Shown: positions 1-5,183 of the stretch, piece after piece
Layout of the letters: every line of letters begins with the position of its first letter
Position numbering within the stretch: position 1 is the first letter of the stretch
Source of the DNA: an uncultured Actinomycetes bacterium
GTDB taxonomy: Bacteria; Actinomycetota; Acidimicrobiia; Acidimicrobiales; Ilumatobacteraceae
Assembly: GCA_903858075.1 (NCBI GenBank)
Contig: CAIOHI010000258.1
Location: forward strand, 1 to 5,183
DNA: 5,183 nucleotides
Direction: 5' to 3'
Notes under the pieces: generated by a model
The model's input: the letters and a program-made list of their open reading frames with translations, nothing else
Told to the model about the DNA's origin: nothing
Databases searched by the model: none
Program-made: the position numbers and the translations under genes

Positions 1-703
1 CACGCACCGACAAGGTTCGCCGGCGACGCCCCTCGGATGTTGGCCCACCACCGTGCAACACGCCTGGGTGGAATATAACTACGTCTCCCGGGGTGATGTC
101 CCACGAGCGAATATCCCACTGTGAGCGGTTGGCTTCAATATCGGGAAGCCTCGGGAATCCCTCTCCGTAGAACGGCAAGGTTGGGTCTTCAGCAGCACGC
201 GGCGGGTCAAACCCGTCATACAGCGTTTCACGATGCGAACCCGCAATATATTCAAGACACTCATGTTTGGGTACTGGGTCAATGGTGATCCACATTGACG
301 CCAGTTGGGTTCCGGCCACAGGCCAATACGTGAGATCTTGATGCCATGGGGTGCGCCGGCAATTACCGCCATCTTTTACAAACACATGGTCGAACAAGAG
401 CCACACTCGTGGCGAATCGATGAAGGTTCCGAGAATATCGGCGATGGGCGAATCGTTTGTGAGCCGTTGAACTTCGGGAGTGAACTCCCAGTTGCGAACA
501 GTGTCAATGAACTGTCCTTCGTCTCCTGCAAAAAAGGTTTGCTTACGCGTGGAATTGTTTAAGACGCGAGTGATGCCCATCTCAATTAACTGCAACCACA
601 AAGGATGCAACAACTGGTCTATGAACACCACGCCATCGCGCTTGTACTGCTGCACCAACTCGGGCGTGACTCGCTCTTGCCACTTCACTTCTTCAATAGC
701 CAT
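1..703 (-). CDS. Phytanoyl-CoA dioxygenase (PhyH) family protein, C-terminus cut by window edge
   Basis: This is probably a cytoplasmic non-haem Fe(II)/2-oxoglutarate-dependent oxygenase that hydroxylates an unidentified small molecule. Reading inward from the ATG at 703-701, 234 residues are visible before the left edge. The PhyH iron site is clear: the proximal pair is H121 and D123 in TPWHQDLTYWP, and the distal histidine is H217 in HPGVLHGGGPTS. The arginine run R226-R229 follows at the spacing expected for the residue that binds the 2-oxoglutarate carboxylate. The stretch MWITIDPVPKHECLEYIAGSH (about 145-165) is the usual PhyH core strand segment. The ATG is the only plausible start, because an in-frame stop lies five codons upstream (716-718). 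No Shine-Dalgarno site is visible. Family members usually run to 270-300 residues, so perhaps 40-60 residues are missing. The gene is divergent from the TerC gene. The family is firm; the substrate cannot be read from the sequence. Confidence 0.9.
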   Translation of the reverse strand, partial: MAIEEVKWQERVTPELVQQYKRDGVVFIDQLLHPLWLQLIEMGITRVLNNSTRKQTFFAGDEGQFIDTVRNWEFTPEVQRLTNDSPIADILGTFIDSPRVWLLFDHVFVKDGGNCRRTPWHQDLTYWPVAGTQLASMWITIDPVPKHECLEYIAGSHRETLYDGFDPPRAAEDPTLPFYGEGFPRLPDIEANRSQWDIRSWDITPGDVVIFHPGVLHGGGPTSEGRRRRTLSVR

Positions 704-709
704 GAGTTC

Positions 710-715
710 ATAATG
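710..715 (-). promoter_or_regulatory. Candidate -10 element for the PhyH gene
   Basis: On the minus strand the hexamer CATTAT matches the consensus TATAAT at four of six positions and ends 6 bases before the ATG at 703. That spacing would start the transcript at or beside the start codon, giving a leaderless mRNA, which fits the absence of a Shine-Dalgarno site. I see no convincing -35 element. This is a weak, position-based call. Confidence 0.25.
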
Positions 716-797
716 TCACGGATTGCTATGACGACTGAACGTTGCGCCGTTGACGGTTCACCAAGGGTTGATTTGGTTCGAAAAGCGACGCGTTTTT

Positions 798-810
798 AGT
801 TTTTAAAACT
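798..810. promoter_or_regulatory. Perfect 13-bp palindrome upstream of the TerC gene
   Basis: The sequence AGTTTTTAAAACT has perfect six-base arms (AGTTTT / AAAACT) around a single central T. It lies 33 bases before the TerC start, in the spacer between two divergent genes. It overlaps the place where a -35 element for the candidate promoter at 832-837 would sit, so a repressor site is possible. AT-rich palindromes of this size also arise by chance, and no regulator is encoded in the window. Confidence 0.3.
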
Positions 811-831
811 GACAAGAGCCCTATTTTGCAC

Positions 832-837
832 TAATTT
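832..837 (+). promoter_or_regulatory. Candidate -10 element for the TerC gene (leaderless arrangement)
   Basis: The hexamer TAATTT fits the actinobacterial -10 pattern TANNNT and ends 6 bases before the ATG at 844, the spacing expected for a leaderless transcript. A second candidate, TATTTT at 822-827, would give a leader of about 10 bases. The bases before the start (CTAATTTCTCTCC) contain no Shine-Dalgarno sequence. A -35 element is not obvious. Confidence 0.3.
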
Positions 838-843
838 CTCTCC

Positions 844-1593
844 ATGGAATGGATGTCTGACCCCACAGCTTGGAGTGCTCTAGCGGCACTACTCACCCTT
901 GAAATTGTTCTTGGAGTCGACAACGTCGTCTTCATTTCCATCCTTGCCTCAAAGCTCCCCGTTGAGGAACAAGACAAGGCAAGAAAAATTGGTCTCCTCG
1001 CAGCCGGTGGCATGCGTGTGTTACTTCTCTTGGCTGTTGGCTGGGTTGTCTCCTTAAAGAAAGAGCTCTTCACCCTCGGGTCGGTCGGGTTCAGTGGCAA
1101 AGAGCTCATTCTGCTCGCAGGTGGAATATTTCTCATCTATAAAGCGACGAAAGAAATTCACCATAAATTAGAAGGCGACGAAGGACAGACCTCGACCAAA
1201 GTTGCTCCCACCATTGCTGCAGTGATTGGCCAGGTGCTCATCCTCGACCTTGTCTTTTCTATTGACTCAGTAATCACTGCAGTTGGTATGACCACCTACG
1301 TTCCTGTCATGGTCATCGCCATCATGGCCGCTGTGGGAATCATGCTGCTTGCGTCAAAGGCCATCTACACATTCGTTAATGCTCACCCATCAGTAAAAAT
1401 GCTCGCATTGGCATTCCTCTTGCTCATTGGCACCACCTTGATTGCCGAAGGCTTCGGGCAGAAAATTCCAAAGGGCTACATTTACGCATCAATGGCGTTC
1501 TCGGTCTTCGTTGAAGCATTGAATATTCGCGTGCGTCATAAGAAGCATGTTGAGCCAGTGCATCTTCGCGAGCCAATCATTAAAGCCAACTAA
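844..1593 (+). CDS. TerC/YgdQ-type (UPF0053) integral membrane protein, probable metal-ion exporter
   Basis: This is a 249-residue inner-membrane protein of the TerC superfamily. Characterised members (E. coli Alx, Bacillus MeeF/MeeY) export or handle Mn(II), and others are linked to tellurite resistance or to loading metal into secreted enzymes. Two hallmark acidic motifs are present: LEIVLGVDNVVFISILASKLP (about 19-39, with E20, D26, N27) and LDLVFSIDSVITAVG (about 134-148, with D135 and D141). These intramembrane carboxylates are the likely ion ligands. Seven hydrophobic segments can be drawn at about 8-34, 46-70, 83-101, 119-147, 149-171, 183-202 and 209-228, with a charged loop at 101-118 and a basic C-terminal tail. 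The length matches the single-domain YgdQ-like subgroup, with no CBS or CorC domain. The start at 844 is chosen because the hallmark motif follows at once; M4 is a weaker alternative. The gene looks monocistronic. Mn(II) as substrate is inferred from the family. Confidence 0.9.
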   Translation: MEWMSDPTAWSALAALLTLEIVLGVDNVVFISILASKLPVEEQDKARKIGLLAAGGMRVLLLLAVGWVVSLKKELFTLGSVGFSGKELILLAGGIFLIYKATKEIHHKLEGDEGQTSTKVAPTIAAVIGQVLILDLVFSIDSVITAVGMTTYVPVMVIAIMAAVGIMLLASKAIYTFVNAHPSVKMLALAFLLLIGTTLIAEGFGQKIPKGYIYASMAFSVFVEALNIRVRHKKHVEPVHLREPIIKAN

Positions 1594-1611
1594 CAATTTC
1601 CTGCGAATAAA

Positions 1612-1650
1612 TCTCTTCTGGCACCAAGACTCCCGGTAAAACCGAAGAGA
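1612..1650. other. Inverted repeat / stem-loop between the TerC and M14 genes
   Basis: TCTCTTC (1612-1618) pairs perfectly with GAAGAGA (1644-1650) across a 25-base loop. Inside the loop, CGGT (1634-1637) and ACCG (1641-1644) form a competing small hairpin sharing position 1644. No T-run follows on the plus strand (AATATCTG), so it is not a canonical intrinsic terminator for the TerC gene. It could still mark the transcript end or be a regulatory structure. The rest of the 114-base spacer shows nothing recognisable. Confidence 0.3.
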
Positions 1651-1705
1651 AATATCTGTGCGAACTCACATTGAACGCCCCGAGGCACCCCGCCCTGCAT
1701 ATCCT

Positions 1706-1711
1706 TAATGT
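1706..1711 (+). promoter_or_regulatory. Weak candidate -10 element for the M14 peptidase gene
   Basis: TAATGT fits TANNNT and ends 8 bases before the in-frame ATG at 1720, which would make that second ATG a leaderless start. The hexamer overlaps the first ATG at 1708, so promoter and first start cannot both be right. There is no matching -35; TTGAAC at 1671-1676 is too far away. Confidence 0.18.
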
Positions 1712-3168
1712 CTAGGACTATGAGCAACAGCCCCCATCTTCAGGAATTTGAATACTTGCAAGTGGTCTATCGGCGTACCTGTGAAGCCTTCGACCGTGGG
1801 GAAATCAGTTCTGTAGAGGCCCGCGACACTATTACGAGGCTTCGCCATACCGATGCCGAGGGAGTTACCTGGAAGATCGACACCACACGCTCGGGGCGGC
1901 GTGCAGCTGTTGTGCGGGTCAGCGACCAGCCGGCGCCCCCTACTGTTCGCCGCACGGCTCCTACTGGTCTTGACGCGCTCGACGAGAAGTACAGAGAAAT
2001 CTGTGCAGCGTTTGACCGTGGGGAAATGACGGCAACCGCGGCGCGCAACGAAGTAGTAGCTCTGCGTTACACCGATGCACATGGCCACACATGGAAGATT
2101 GATACGCAACGCTCGAGCAAAAGAGCAGCATTCGTTCAGCATCGTGATGCTCCCGCTCCTAAGCCAGTGCCTGTTGCAGAACCAGTGCGCGTTGTTGAAC
2201 CAGTGCGCGAAGAAGCCCTCACAACCGATCAGATCCCCGTCGTCAGCGCCGATAACGACGAATACGACGACGACTCTCGCGTACTGCGCATTAAAAAGAT
2301 TGCTGTTCTTGCAACGACTGCCGCTGTAAGCATCGCTTTGCTCATTACCTTTACCGGTGGAAGTGACACCGCAACCACTTCATCACCGTCGTCTGTCGCT
2401 GGCTCTACTCCACTGTCACCCATTCCAACCGTTCCCAACGACAACAACAATGACAACGAAGAGGTGGTTACTCCCCTGCTCTCATCGTTTGCAAACAGAG
2501 AAGCAATTCCTAACGACACCGAAATTGAATTCGGCCGCTCAGTGCAGAACCGCCCACTCACTTTTATAAGGCGCGGCAACCCAAATGGTGTTCGCGTGTT
2601 GGCAGTGGGCTGCATTCACGGCAATGAATGCGCTGGGCTAGCCATCACCGACATTTTGACCTCAATGGAAGCTCCATCGAATATCGACTTATGGATTCTG
2701 CCGAAGTTGAACCCCGATGGAACTCTGCTCAATACACGGCAGAACGCGAACAAGGTTGACCTCAACCGCAACTTCCCTGTTCGTTGGAAACCTCTTGGTA
2801 AGTCAGGATTCTGGCAATGGTCTGGGACGGGGCCGGCCACTGAACCAGAAACAAAATCAATGCTTCGCTTGGGCAAAATGATCCAACCACAATTGTCTAT
2901 TTGGTACCACCAAGACTATTTCCGCATTAGCCCGGGCGTGGGTCGTGATGGCGACATTCGTGAGCGTTATGCGATCTTGGTCGACTTGCCAATTCTCAAA
3001 ATTGAGGGTGGCACATACAGCGGCACTTCTTCAATGTGGTCAGAGACCTTGAACAACAACGACACCACAAGTTTGACAGTGGAATTTGGCAAGGGGTTGC
3101 GTGATGGCGAGGCGCAAGCAAATGTCGACGCAATTAGCACCGTGGTCAAAGAGTTCTTCCCGAGCTAG
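1708..3168 (+). CDS. Membrane-anchored M14 zinc carboxypeptidase with duplicated N-terminal module
   Basis: This 486-residue protein has four parts. Residues 17-144 hold two copies of a 54-residue module. Residues 150-195 form a Pro/Val/Glu-rich then acidic segment. Residues 196-215 (IAVLATTAAVSIALLITF core, after K196/K197) form one transmembrane helix. A Ser/Thr/Pro/Asn linker (217-265) leads to an M14 metallopeptidase domain (272-486). Zinc ligands are H304 and E307 in HGNE and probably H401 in WYHQD; NPDG (335-338), DLNRNF with R354 (351-356) and the catalytic glutamate E459 in TVEFGKG complete the site. GTGPATEPET (374-382) and the DLNRNF context resemble MpaA/gamma-D-Glu-Dap amidases, so cleavage of peptidoglycan peptides is likely but inferred. 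Basic residues before the helix suggest the N-terminus is inside and the catalytic domain outside. C302 and C308 flank the zinc motif. The start may be 1708 or M5 at 1720; AGGA at 1714-1717 is too close to 1720 to be a good ribosome site. The stop overlaps that of the convergent SGNH gene. Confidence 0.88.
   Translation: MSRTMSNSPHLQEFEYLQVVYRRTCEAFDRGEISSVEARDTITRLRHTDAEGVTWKIDTTRSGRRAAVVRVSDQPAPPTVRRTAPTGLDALDEKYREICAAFDRGEMTATAARNEVVALRYTDAHGHTWKIDTQRSSKRAAFVQHRDAPAPKPVPVAEPVRVVEPVREEALTTDQIPVVSADNDEYDDDSRVLRIKKIAVLATTAAVSIALLITFTGGSDTATTSSPSSVAGSTPLSPIPTVPNDNNNDNEEVVTPLLSSFANREAIPNDTEIEFGRSVQNRPLTFIRRGNPNGVRVLAVGCIHGNECAGLAITDILTSMEAPSNIDLWILPKLNPDGTLLNTRQNANKVDLNRNFPVRWKPLGKSGFWQWSGTGPATEPETKSMLRLGKMIQPQLSIWYHQDYFRISPGVGRDGDIRERYAILVDLPILKIEGGTYSGTSSMWSETLNNNDTTSLTVEFGKGLRDGEAQANVDAISTVVKEFFPS
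1756..2139 (+). repeat. In-gene tandem duplication encoding two 54-residue modules
   Basis: Residues 17-70 (1756-1917) and 91-144 (1978-2139) of the M14 protein align without gaps at an offset of 74 residues, with 30 of 54 positions identical by hand count. Shared anchors are C25/C99, AFDRGE (27-32 / 101-106), LR.TDA.G.TWKIDT (45-59 / 119-133) and the basic RS..RAA end. The D..G..W pattern resembles small modules common in actinobacterial proteins. Their function is unknown to me; they should lie in the cytoplasm. Both copies look intact. Confidence 0.85.
2161..2214 (+). repeat. Three tandem 18-base units in the M14 gene
   Basis: Units begin at 2161, 2179 and 2197 and encode KPVPVA, EPVRVV and EPVREE (residues 152-169). 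Units two and three share their first 13 bases exactly; the first is diverged. This is a Pro/Val/Glu spacer between the duplicated modules and the acidic segment before the transmembrane helix. Copy number could vary between strains. Confidence 0.7.
3165..3168. other. CTAG shared by two convergent stop codons
   Basis: The plus-strand M14 gene ends with TAG at 3166-3168 and the minus-strand SGNH gene ends with TAG at 3167-3165. The self-complementary CTAG therefore supplies both stops, and the two reading frames overlap by 4 bases. Any transcription terminator for either gene must lie inside the other gene. Confidence 0.85.
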
Positions 3169-4088
3169 CCCAGTCGTCGGTCGCGAGCGCAGACCTTTCT
3201 ACGCATTCCACCGTCTTCATAGCAATGGATGTCGCTGTATTGCACACGGTAGCGACGCAACCAATCAACCTTGGAGTCTTTCCACCTGGGTAGCGGGCAT
3301 ATCTCAGTGCCATAAGACGCGCATGGCACTTCTGCAACATGCGCAACAAAGTTCGATATAAACCACCCGAGGGCAAGCGTGCCGCGGATGGTGAGATGAA
3401 TTCCATCTGACCGAAACCAGTCATCATGACTACGGCTAAATGCTTTCCAGTCGGCAATATAAGTGTCCTTATACCGCGGAGTCTCGAACATTGTCTCGAT
3501 CATCCCATTCACACGTTCAATGAGTGTGACCCCATCGATCGTGGCGGTCGGGCGATTCAGATCACGAAGAGTTAGGACCACCAACTTCGCGCCTTTCCTC
3601 GCAACGATTCGCCGCAAAGAGCGAAGATCAGATTCAACAGTTGCCGGGTTGTGGTGCGTTCCCGCCATCAACACCACCACGTCGAGCCTCCCCCTCACCG
3701 ACTCAACTACTTCATATGCAGTTGAGGGAGCCCGATACTCTCTGCCGTAGCACGAGTAACCACCAATAGACCTACACGACTCCACATCAACAATAAATGT
3801 GGAACCCGACAGAGCTTTCCTTCCGTCTTTGAACCAACGTATTGCAGCCATCGTTGAATCGCCCACCAAGAGAACTCTTGGCTTCACTCGGGGCACAGTT
3901 GTAGTTGTAGTTGTTGTCGTCGTAGTCAGCTCAATGGTGGTTTCAGTTGCGACCGTCGTTGTAGTGCTTGTTGTCGTCGTTGACTCGCTTGGATCTGAGG
4001 TATCGGCTTGCGAGATGGATGAGTTGAAACTGACGACCAATGCGGCAGAGAGCAGGCCGCCAATAAATCGAGTCGTAGATTTCTTCAT
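3165..4088 (-). CDS. Secreted SGNH/GDSL-family hydrolase with threonine-rich linker
   Basis: This 307-residue protein is probably an exported esterase or deacylase. From the ATG at 4088-4086, residues 1-28 form a signal peptide (MKKSTTRF, then a hydrophobic core) with likely cleavage after SQA. A Ser/Thr linker follows (about 30-66, including ten threonines in a row). The catalytic domain has block I LLVGDST with nucleophile S78, a block III-like AGTHHN (G143, N147), and block V SDGIHL with D228 and H231, giving the Ser-Asp-His triad. Six cysteines (105, 113, 256, 264, 289, 300) remain after the signal peptide, four of them in the tail beyond the hydrolase fold (from about 254), suggesting disulfides. 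GAGGG just upstream supports this start; the longer TTG start at 4130 would put charged and extra residues before the signal peptide. The gene converges with the M14 peptidase. The substrate is unknown; acyl groups on envelope glycans are one guess. Confidence 0.82.
   Translation of the reverse strand: MKKSTTRFIGGLLSAALVVSFNSSISQADTSDPSESTTTTSTTTTVATETTIELTTTTTTTTTTVPRVKPRVLLVGDSTMAAIRWFKDGRKALSGSTFIVDVESCRSIGGYSCYGREYRAPSTAYEVVESVRGRLDVVVLMAGTHHNPATVESDLRSLRRIVARKGAKLVVLTLRDLNRPTATIDGVTLIERVNGMIETMFETPRYKDTYIADWKAFSRSHDDWFRSDGIHLTIRGTLALGWFISNFVAHVAEVPCASYGTEICPLPRWKDSKVDWLRRYRVQYSDIHCYEDGGMRRKVCARDRRLG
3897..3980 (-). repeat. Low-complexity threonine-codon tract in the SGNH gene
   Basis: On the minus strand this stretch encodes two blocks of four threonines, a short mixed segment and a block of ten threonines. 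All four ACN codons except ACC-dominant runs are mixed (ACA, ACT, ACG, ACC), so it is a degenerate rather than pure triplet repeat. It makes a flexible linker that could be O-glycosylated, between the signal peptide and the catalytic domain. Val-Pro ends the tract, a pattern I associate with Acidimicrobiia surface proteins. Confidence 0.8.
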
Positions 4089-4090
4089 CA

Positions 4091-4095
4091 CCCTC
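4091..4095 (-). promoter_or_regulatory. Likely ribosome binding site of the SGNH gene
   Basis: The minus strand reads GAGGG, then two bases, then the ATG at 4088. The spacing is short, but this is the only Shine-Dalgarno-like sequence before any complete gene in the window. It supports the 4088 start, as does the signal peptide that begins there. Confidence 0.4.
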
Positions 4096-4110
4096 ACCAC
4101 ACATACTGCC

Positions 4111-4121
4111 GGGAATTTCCC
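4111..4121. promoter_or_regulatory. 11-bp palindrome upstream of the SGNH gene
   Basis: GGGAATTTCCC has perfect five-base arms (GGGAA / TTCCC) around a central T and lies 23-33 bases before the SGNH start. This is a reasonable place for an operator overlapping a promoter, but I recognise no regulator for it and it occurs only once here. Confidence 0.25.
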
Positions 4122-4168
4122 CCAGCCCAATCGCTGCCAAATTCTACTCTCATGTGCCAGATCACCAC

Positions 4169-4189
4169 AAAAAGTGTCGATGATTCGAC
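4169..4189 (-). terminator. Candidate intrinsic terminator after the photolyase gene
   Basis: On the minus strand GTCGA-ATCA-TCGAC forms a perfect five-base stem with a four-base loop, followed after two bases by TTTTT. It begins 35 bases after the photolyase stop codon and before the SGNH gene. If it works, the two same-strand genes are separate transcription units. The stem is short and only three of five pairs are GC, so the call is tentative. Confidence 0.4.
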
Positions 4190-4223
4190 CCGAGCCACGT
4201 CGCCAGCAGAGTTCGTCGGGGCA

Positions 4224-5183
4224 TTAAAGCTCACTACTTTGCAATCGTTGCAAAATCGTCACAGCCGTTACTTGCAACTCATCGCGGTCGGCTAGCTGCT
4301 GAGCAGCGCGCACTTGGCGAGCAACACGAGGGTTCTTCACAAACTTCTCCTCATGTCGCAAGAAGAAATCCCAATACAACACCGTAAATGGACATGCATC
4401 AGCGCCCACTCGCTTCTTACGGTCATATGCGCACCCCTTGCAATGGTTGCTCATGCGGTCGATGTATGCACCACCACTTGCGTAAGGCTTTGTTGCCAGC
4501 ATTCCCCCATCGGCATATTGCGACATTCCAACAACATTCGGAACCATCACCCACTCCGCTGCGTCGACAAAACTATTCCACATCCACTGTGTGAGTTCTT
4601 GTGGGTTAATACCTGCAATGAGCGCAAAGTTGCCGAGCACCATCAACCGTTCAATATGGTGCGCATAAGAATGCTCATACACGCCTTCTAATACCGATTT
4701 CATGCAGGCCATCTGAGTGGTTTCTGGAGCGGTGAATAATTTCGGCAGCGGAACTTCGGCAGACAGTGCATTCATGTGGGCATAATCGGGCATCCACTGC
4801 CAATAGCAATTCCAAATGTATTCACGCCACCCAATGACTTGGCGCAGAAATCCTTCCGCGCTATTGATGGGCACATTCCCTTTTTCGAACTCGGCCACAA
4901 CTGCGTCAACTACTTCACCCGGAAGCAAGAGACCGTTGTTGAGATAAGGAGACAACAACGAATGCGCAAGGTGCCAATTCGACTTCAACATGGCGTCTTC
5001 ATGCTCGCCAAACATCGGAAGCACTTCTGTTGCAAACTTTTTCAACCGTTGCAGTGCACCCGAGCGACTTGTTGCCCATAACCCCTTTGGCAGAGCACCC
5101 CACGTATAGGGAGCAACATCGACTAGTACTTGCTGATCGATTTCATCAAGTGGAACGCTCTCAGGCACAGGCCACCTGTCATG
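4224..5183 (-). CDS. FeS-type cryptochrome/photolyase (PhrB-like) C-terminal part, N-terminus cut by window edge
   Basis: This is a light-driven DNA-repair flavoprotein of the FeS-BCP / photolyase-related group, whose characterised member Agrobacterium PhrB repairs (6-4) photoproducts. The frame is open to the right edge; 319 residues are visible (numbered from the edge codon), so the GTG at 5168 is an internal valine and not the start. Four cysteines, C160, C248, C251 and C264, have spacings 88, 3 and 13, the same as the PhrB cluster ligands C350, C438, C441 and C454 as I recall them. On that alignment the lesion-site residues H366, L370, M410 and Y424 correspond to H176, L180, M220 and Y234, all present. 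Family signatures include FGEHEDAM (58-65), NSAEGFLRQVIGWREY (107-122), YAHHIERLMVLGNFALIAG and GMSQYADGG..ATKPYASGG. About 190 N-terminal residues, with the antenna-binding domain, lie outside. W342 and Y391 equivalents are replaced (A152, M201). Confidence 0.93.
   Translation of the reverse strand, partial: HDRWPVPESVPLDEIDQQVLVDVAPYTWGALPKGLWATSRSGALQRLKKFATEVLPMFGEHEDAMLKSNWHLAHSLLSPYLNNGLLLPGEVVDAVVAEFEKGNVPINSAEGFLRQVIGWREYIWNCYWQWMPDYAHMNALSAEVPLPKLFTAPETTQMACMKSVLEGVYEHSYAHHIERLMVLGNFALIAGINPQELTQWMWNSFVDAAEWVMVPNVVGMSQYADGGMLATKPYASGGAYIDRMSNHCKGCAYDRKKRVGADACPFTVLYWDFFLRHEEKFVKNPRVARQVRAAQQLADRDELQVTAVTILQRLQSSEL

Noticed and set aside
79..372. Minus-strand 97-residue open frame within the PhyH region
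   Set aside because: It is in a different frame from the PhyH protein, which has the complete iron-binding motif set; this frame is a shadow.
704..843. A yybP-ykoY manganese riboswitch ahead of the TerC-type gene
   Set aside because: Such riboswitches often precede this family, but I could not find its conserved loop motifs here, and the likely promoter sits within about 10-20 bases of the start codon, leaving no room for the aptamer.
1671..1705. TTGAAC (1671) with TATCCT (1700) as a promoter for the M14 gene
   Set aside because: The spacing between the two hexamers is 23 bases, too long for a standard -35/-10 pair.
1705..2142. Long minus-strand open frames opposite the 5' half of the M14 gene
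   Set aside because: The plus-strand frame shows clear domain repeats and a catalytic domain; the minus-strand products look compositionally random and match nothing I know.
3799..4227. Plus-strand reading frame encoding a run of valines, resembling a membrane segment
   Set aside because: It is the antisense reading of the threonine tract of the SGNH gene; ACN codons read as valine on the other strand. It has no family signature or start signal.
4224..5168. GTG at 5168 as the true start of the photolyase
   Set aside because: The frame stays open to the window edge, and the protein would lack the whole N-terminal domain, about 190 residues by comparison with PhrB. It is a truncated view, not a short gene.
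3165..5183. The photolyase and SGNH genes as a functional operon
   Set aside because: They are on the same strand, but the spacer is about 135 bases with a candidate terminator, and their predicted roles, DNA repair and secreted hydrolysis, have no evident link.

Overview
The window is a stretch of ordinary bacterial chromosome of roughly even GC content. It carries five protein-coding genes packed tightly on both strands, with no RNA gene, mobile element or CRISPR array that I can see. The best guess for the host is an actinobacterium, perhaps an aquatic Acidimicrobiia-like lineage. This rests on threonine-tract linkers ending in Val-Pro in a secreted protein, an actinobacterial-looking D..G..W module in a membrane peptidase, and gene starts that lack Shine-Dalgarno sites but have -10-like hexamers placed as for leaderless mRNAs. 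It is an inference, not a demonstrated assignment.

Layout, left to right. Positions 1-703 (minus) hold a phytanoyl-CoA dioxygenase (PhyH) family Fe(II)/2-oxoglutarate oxygenase whose C-terminus runs off the left edge. A 140-base divergent spacer (704-843) separates it from a TerC/YgdQ-type seven-helix membrane protein (844-1593, plus), probably a metal-ion exporter. After a 114-base spacer with a stem-loop comes a membrane-anchored M14 zinc carboxypeptidase (1708-3168, plus) with an unusual duplicated N-terminal module on the cytoplasmic side. It converges with a secreted SGNH/GDSL hydrolase (3165-4088, minus), and the two genes share the tetranucleotide CTAG as their overlapping stop codons. 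Upstream of the SGNH gene on the same strand, after a 135-base spacer with a candidate terminator and a palindrome, lies the C-terminal part of an FeS-type (PhrB-like) photolyase (4224-5183, minus), cut by the right edge.

How the genes might work together: the M14 peptidase and the SGNH hydrolase both appear to act outside the membrane and could both serve the cell envelope, but convergent orientation does not make them an operon. The PhyH enzyme, TerC exporter and photolyase look like unrelated housekeeping or accessory genes. I found no strong evidence of a new multi-gene system. The most unusual items are the architecture of the M14 protein, the shared-stop overlap, the threonine-rich and cysteine-rich SGNH protein, and substitutions in the photolyase at positions used for electron relay in Agrobacterium PhrB.
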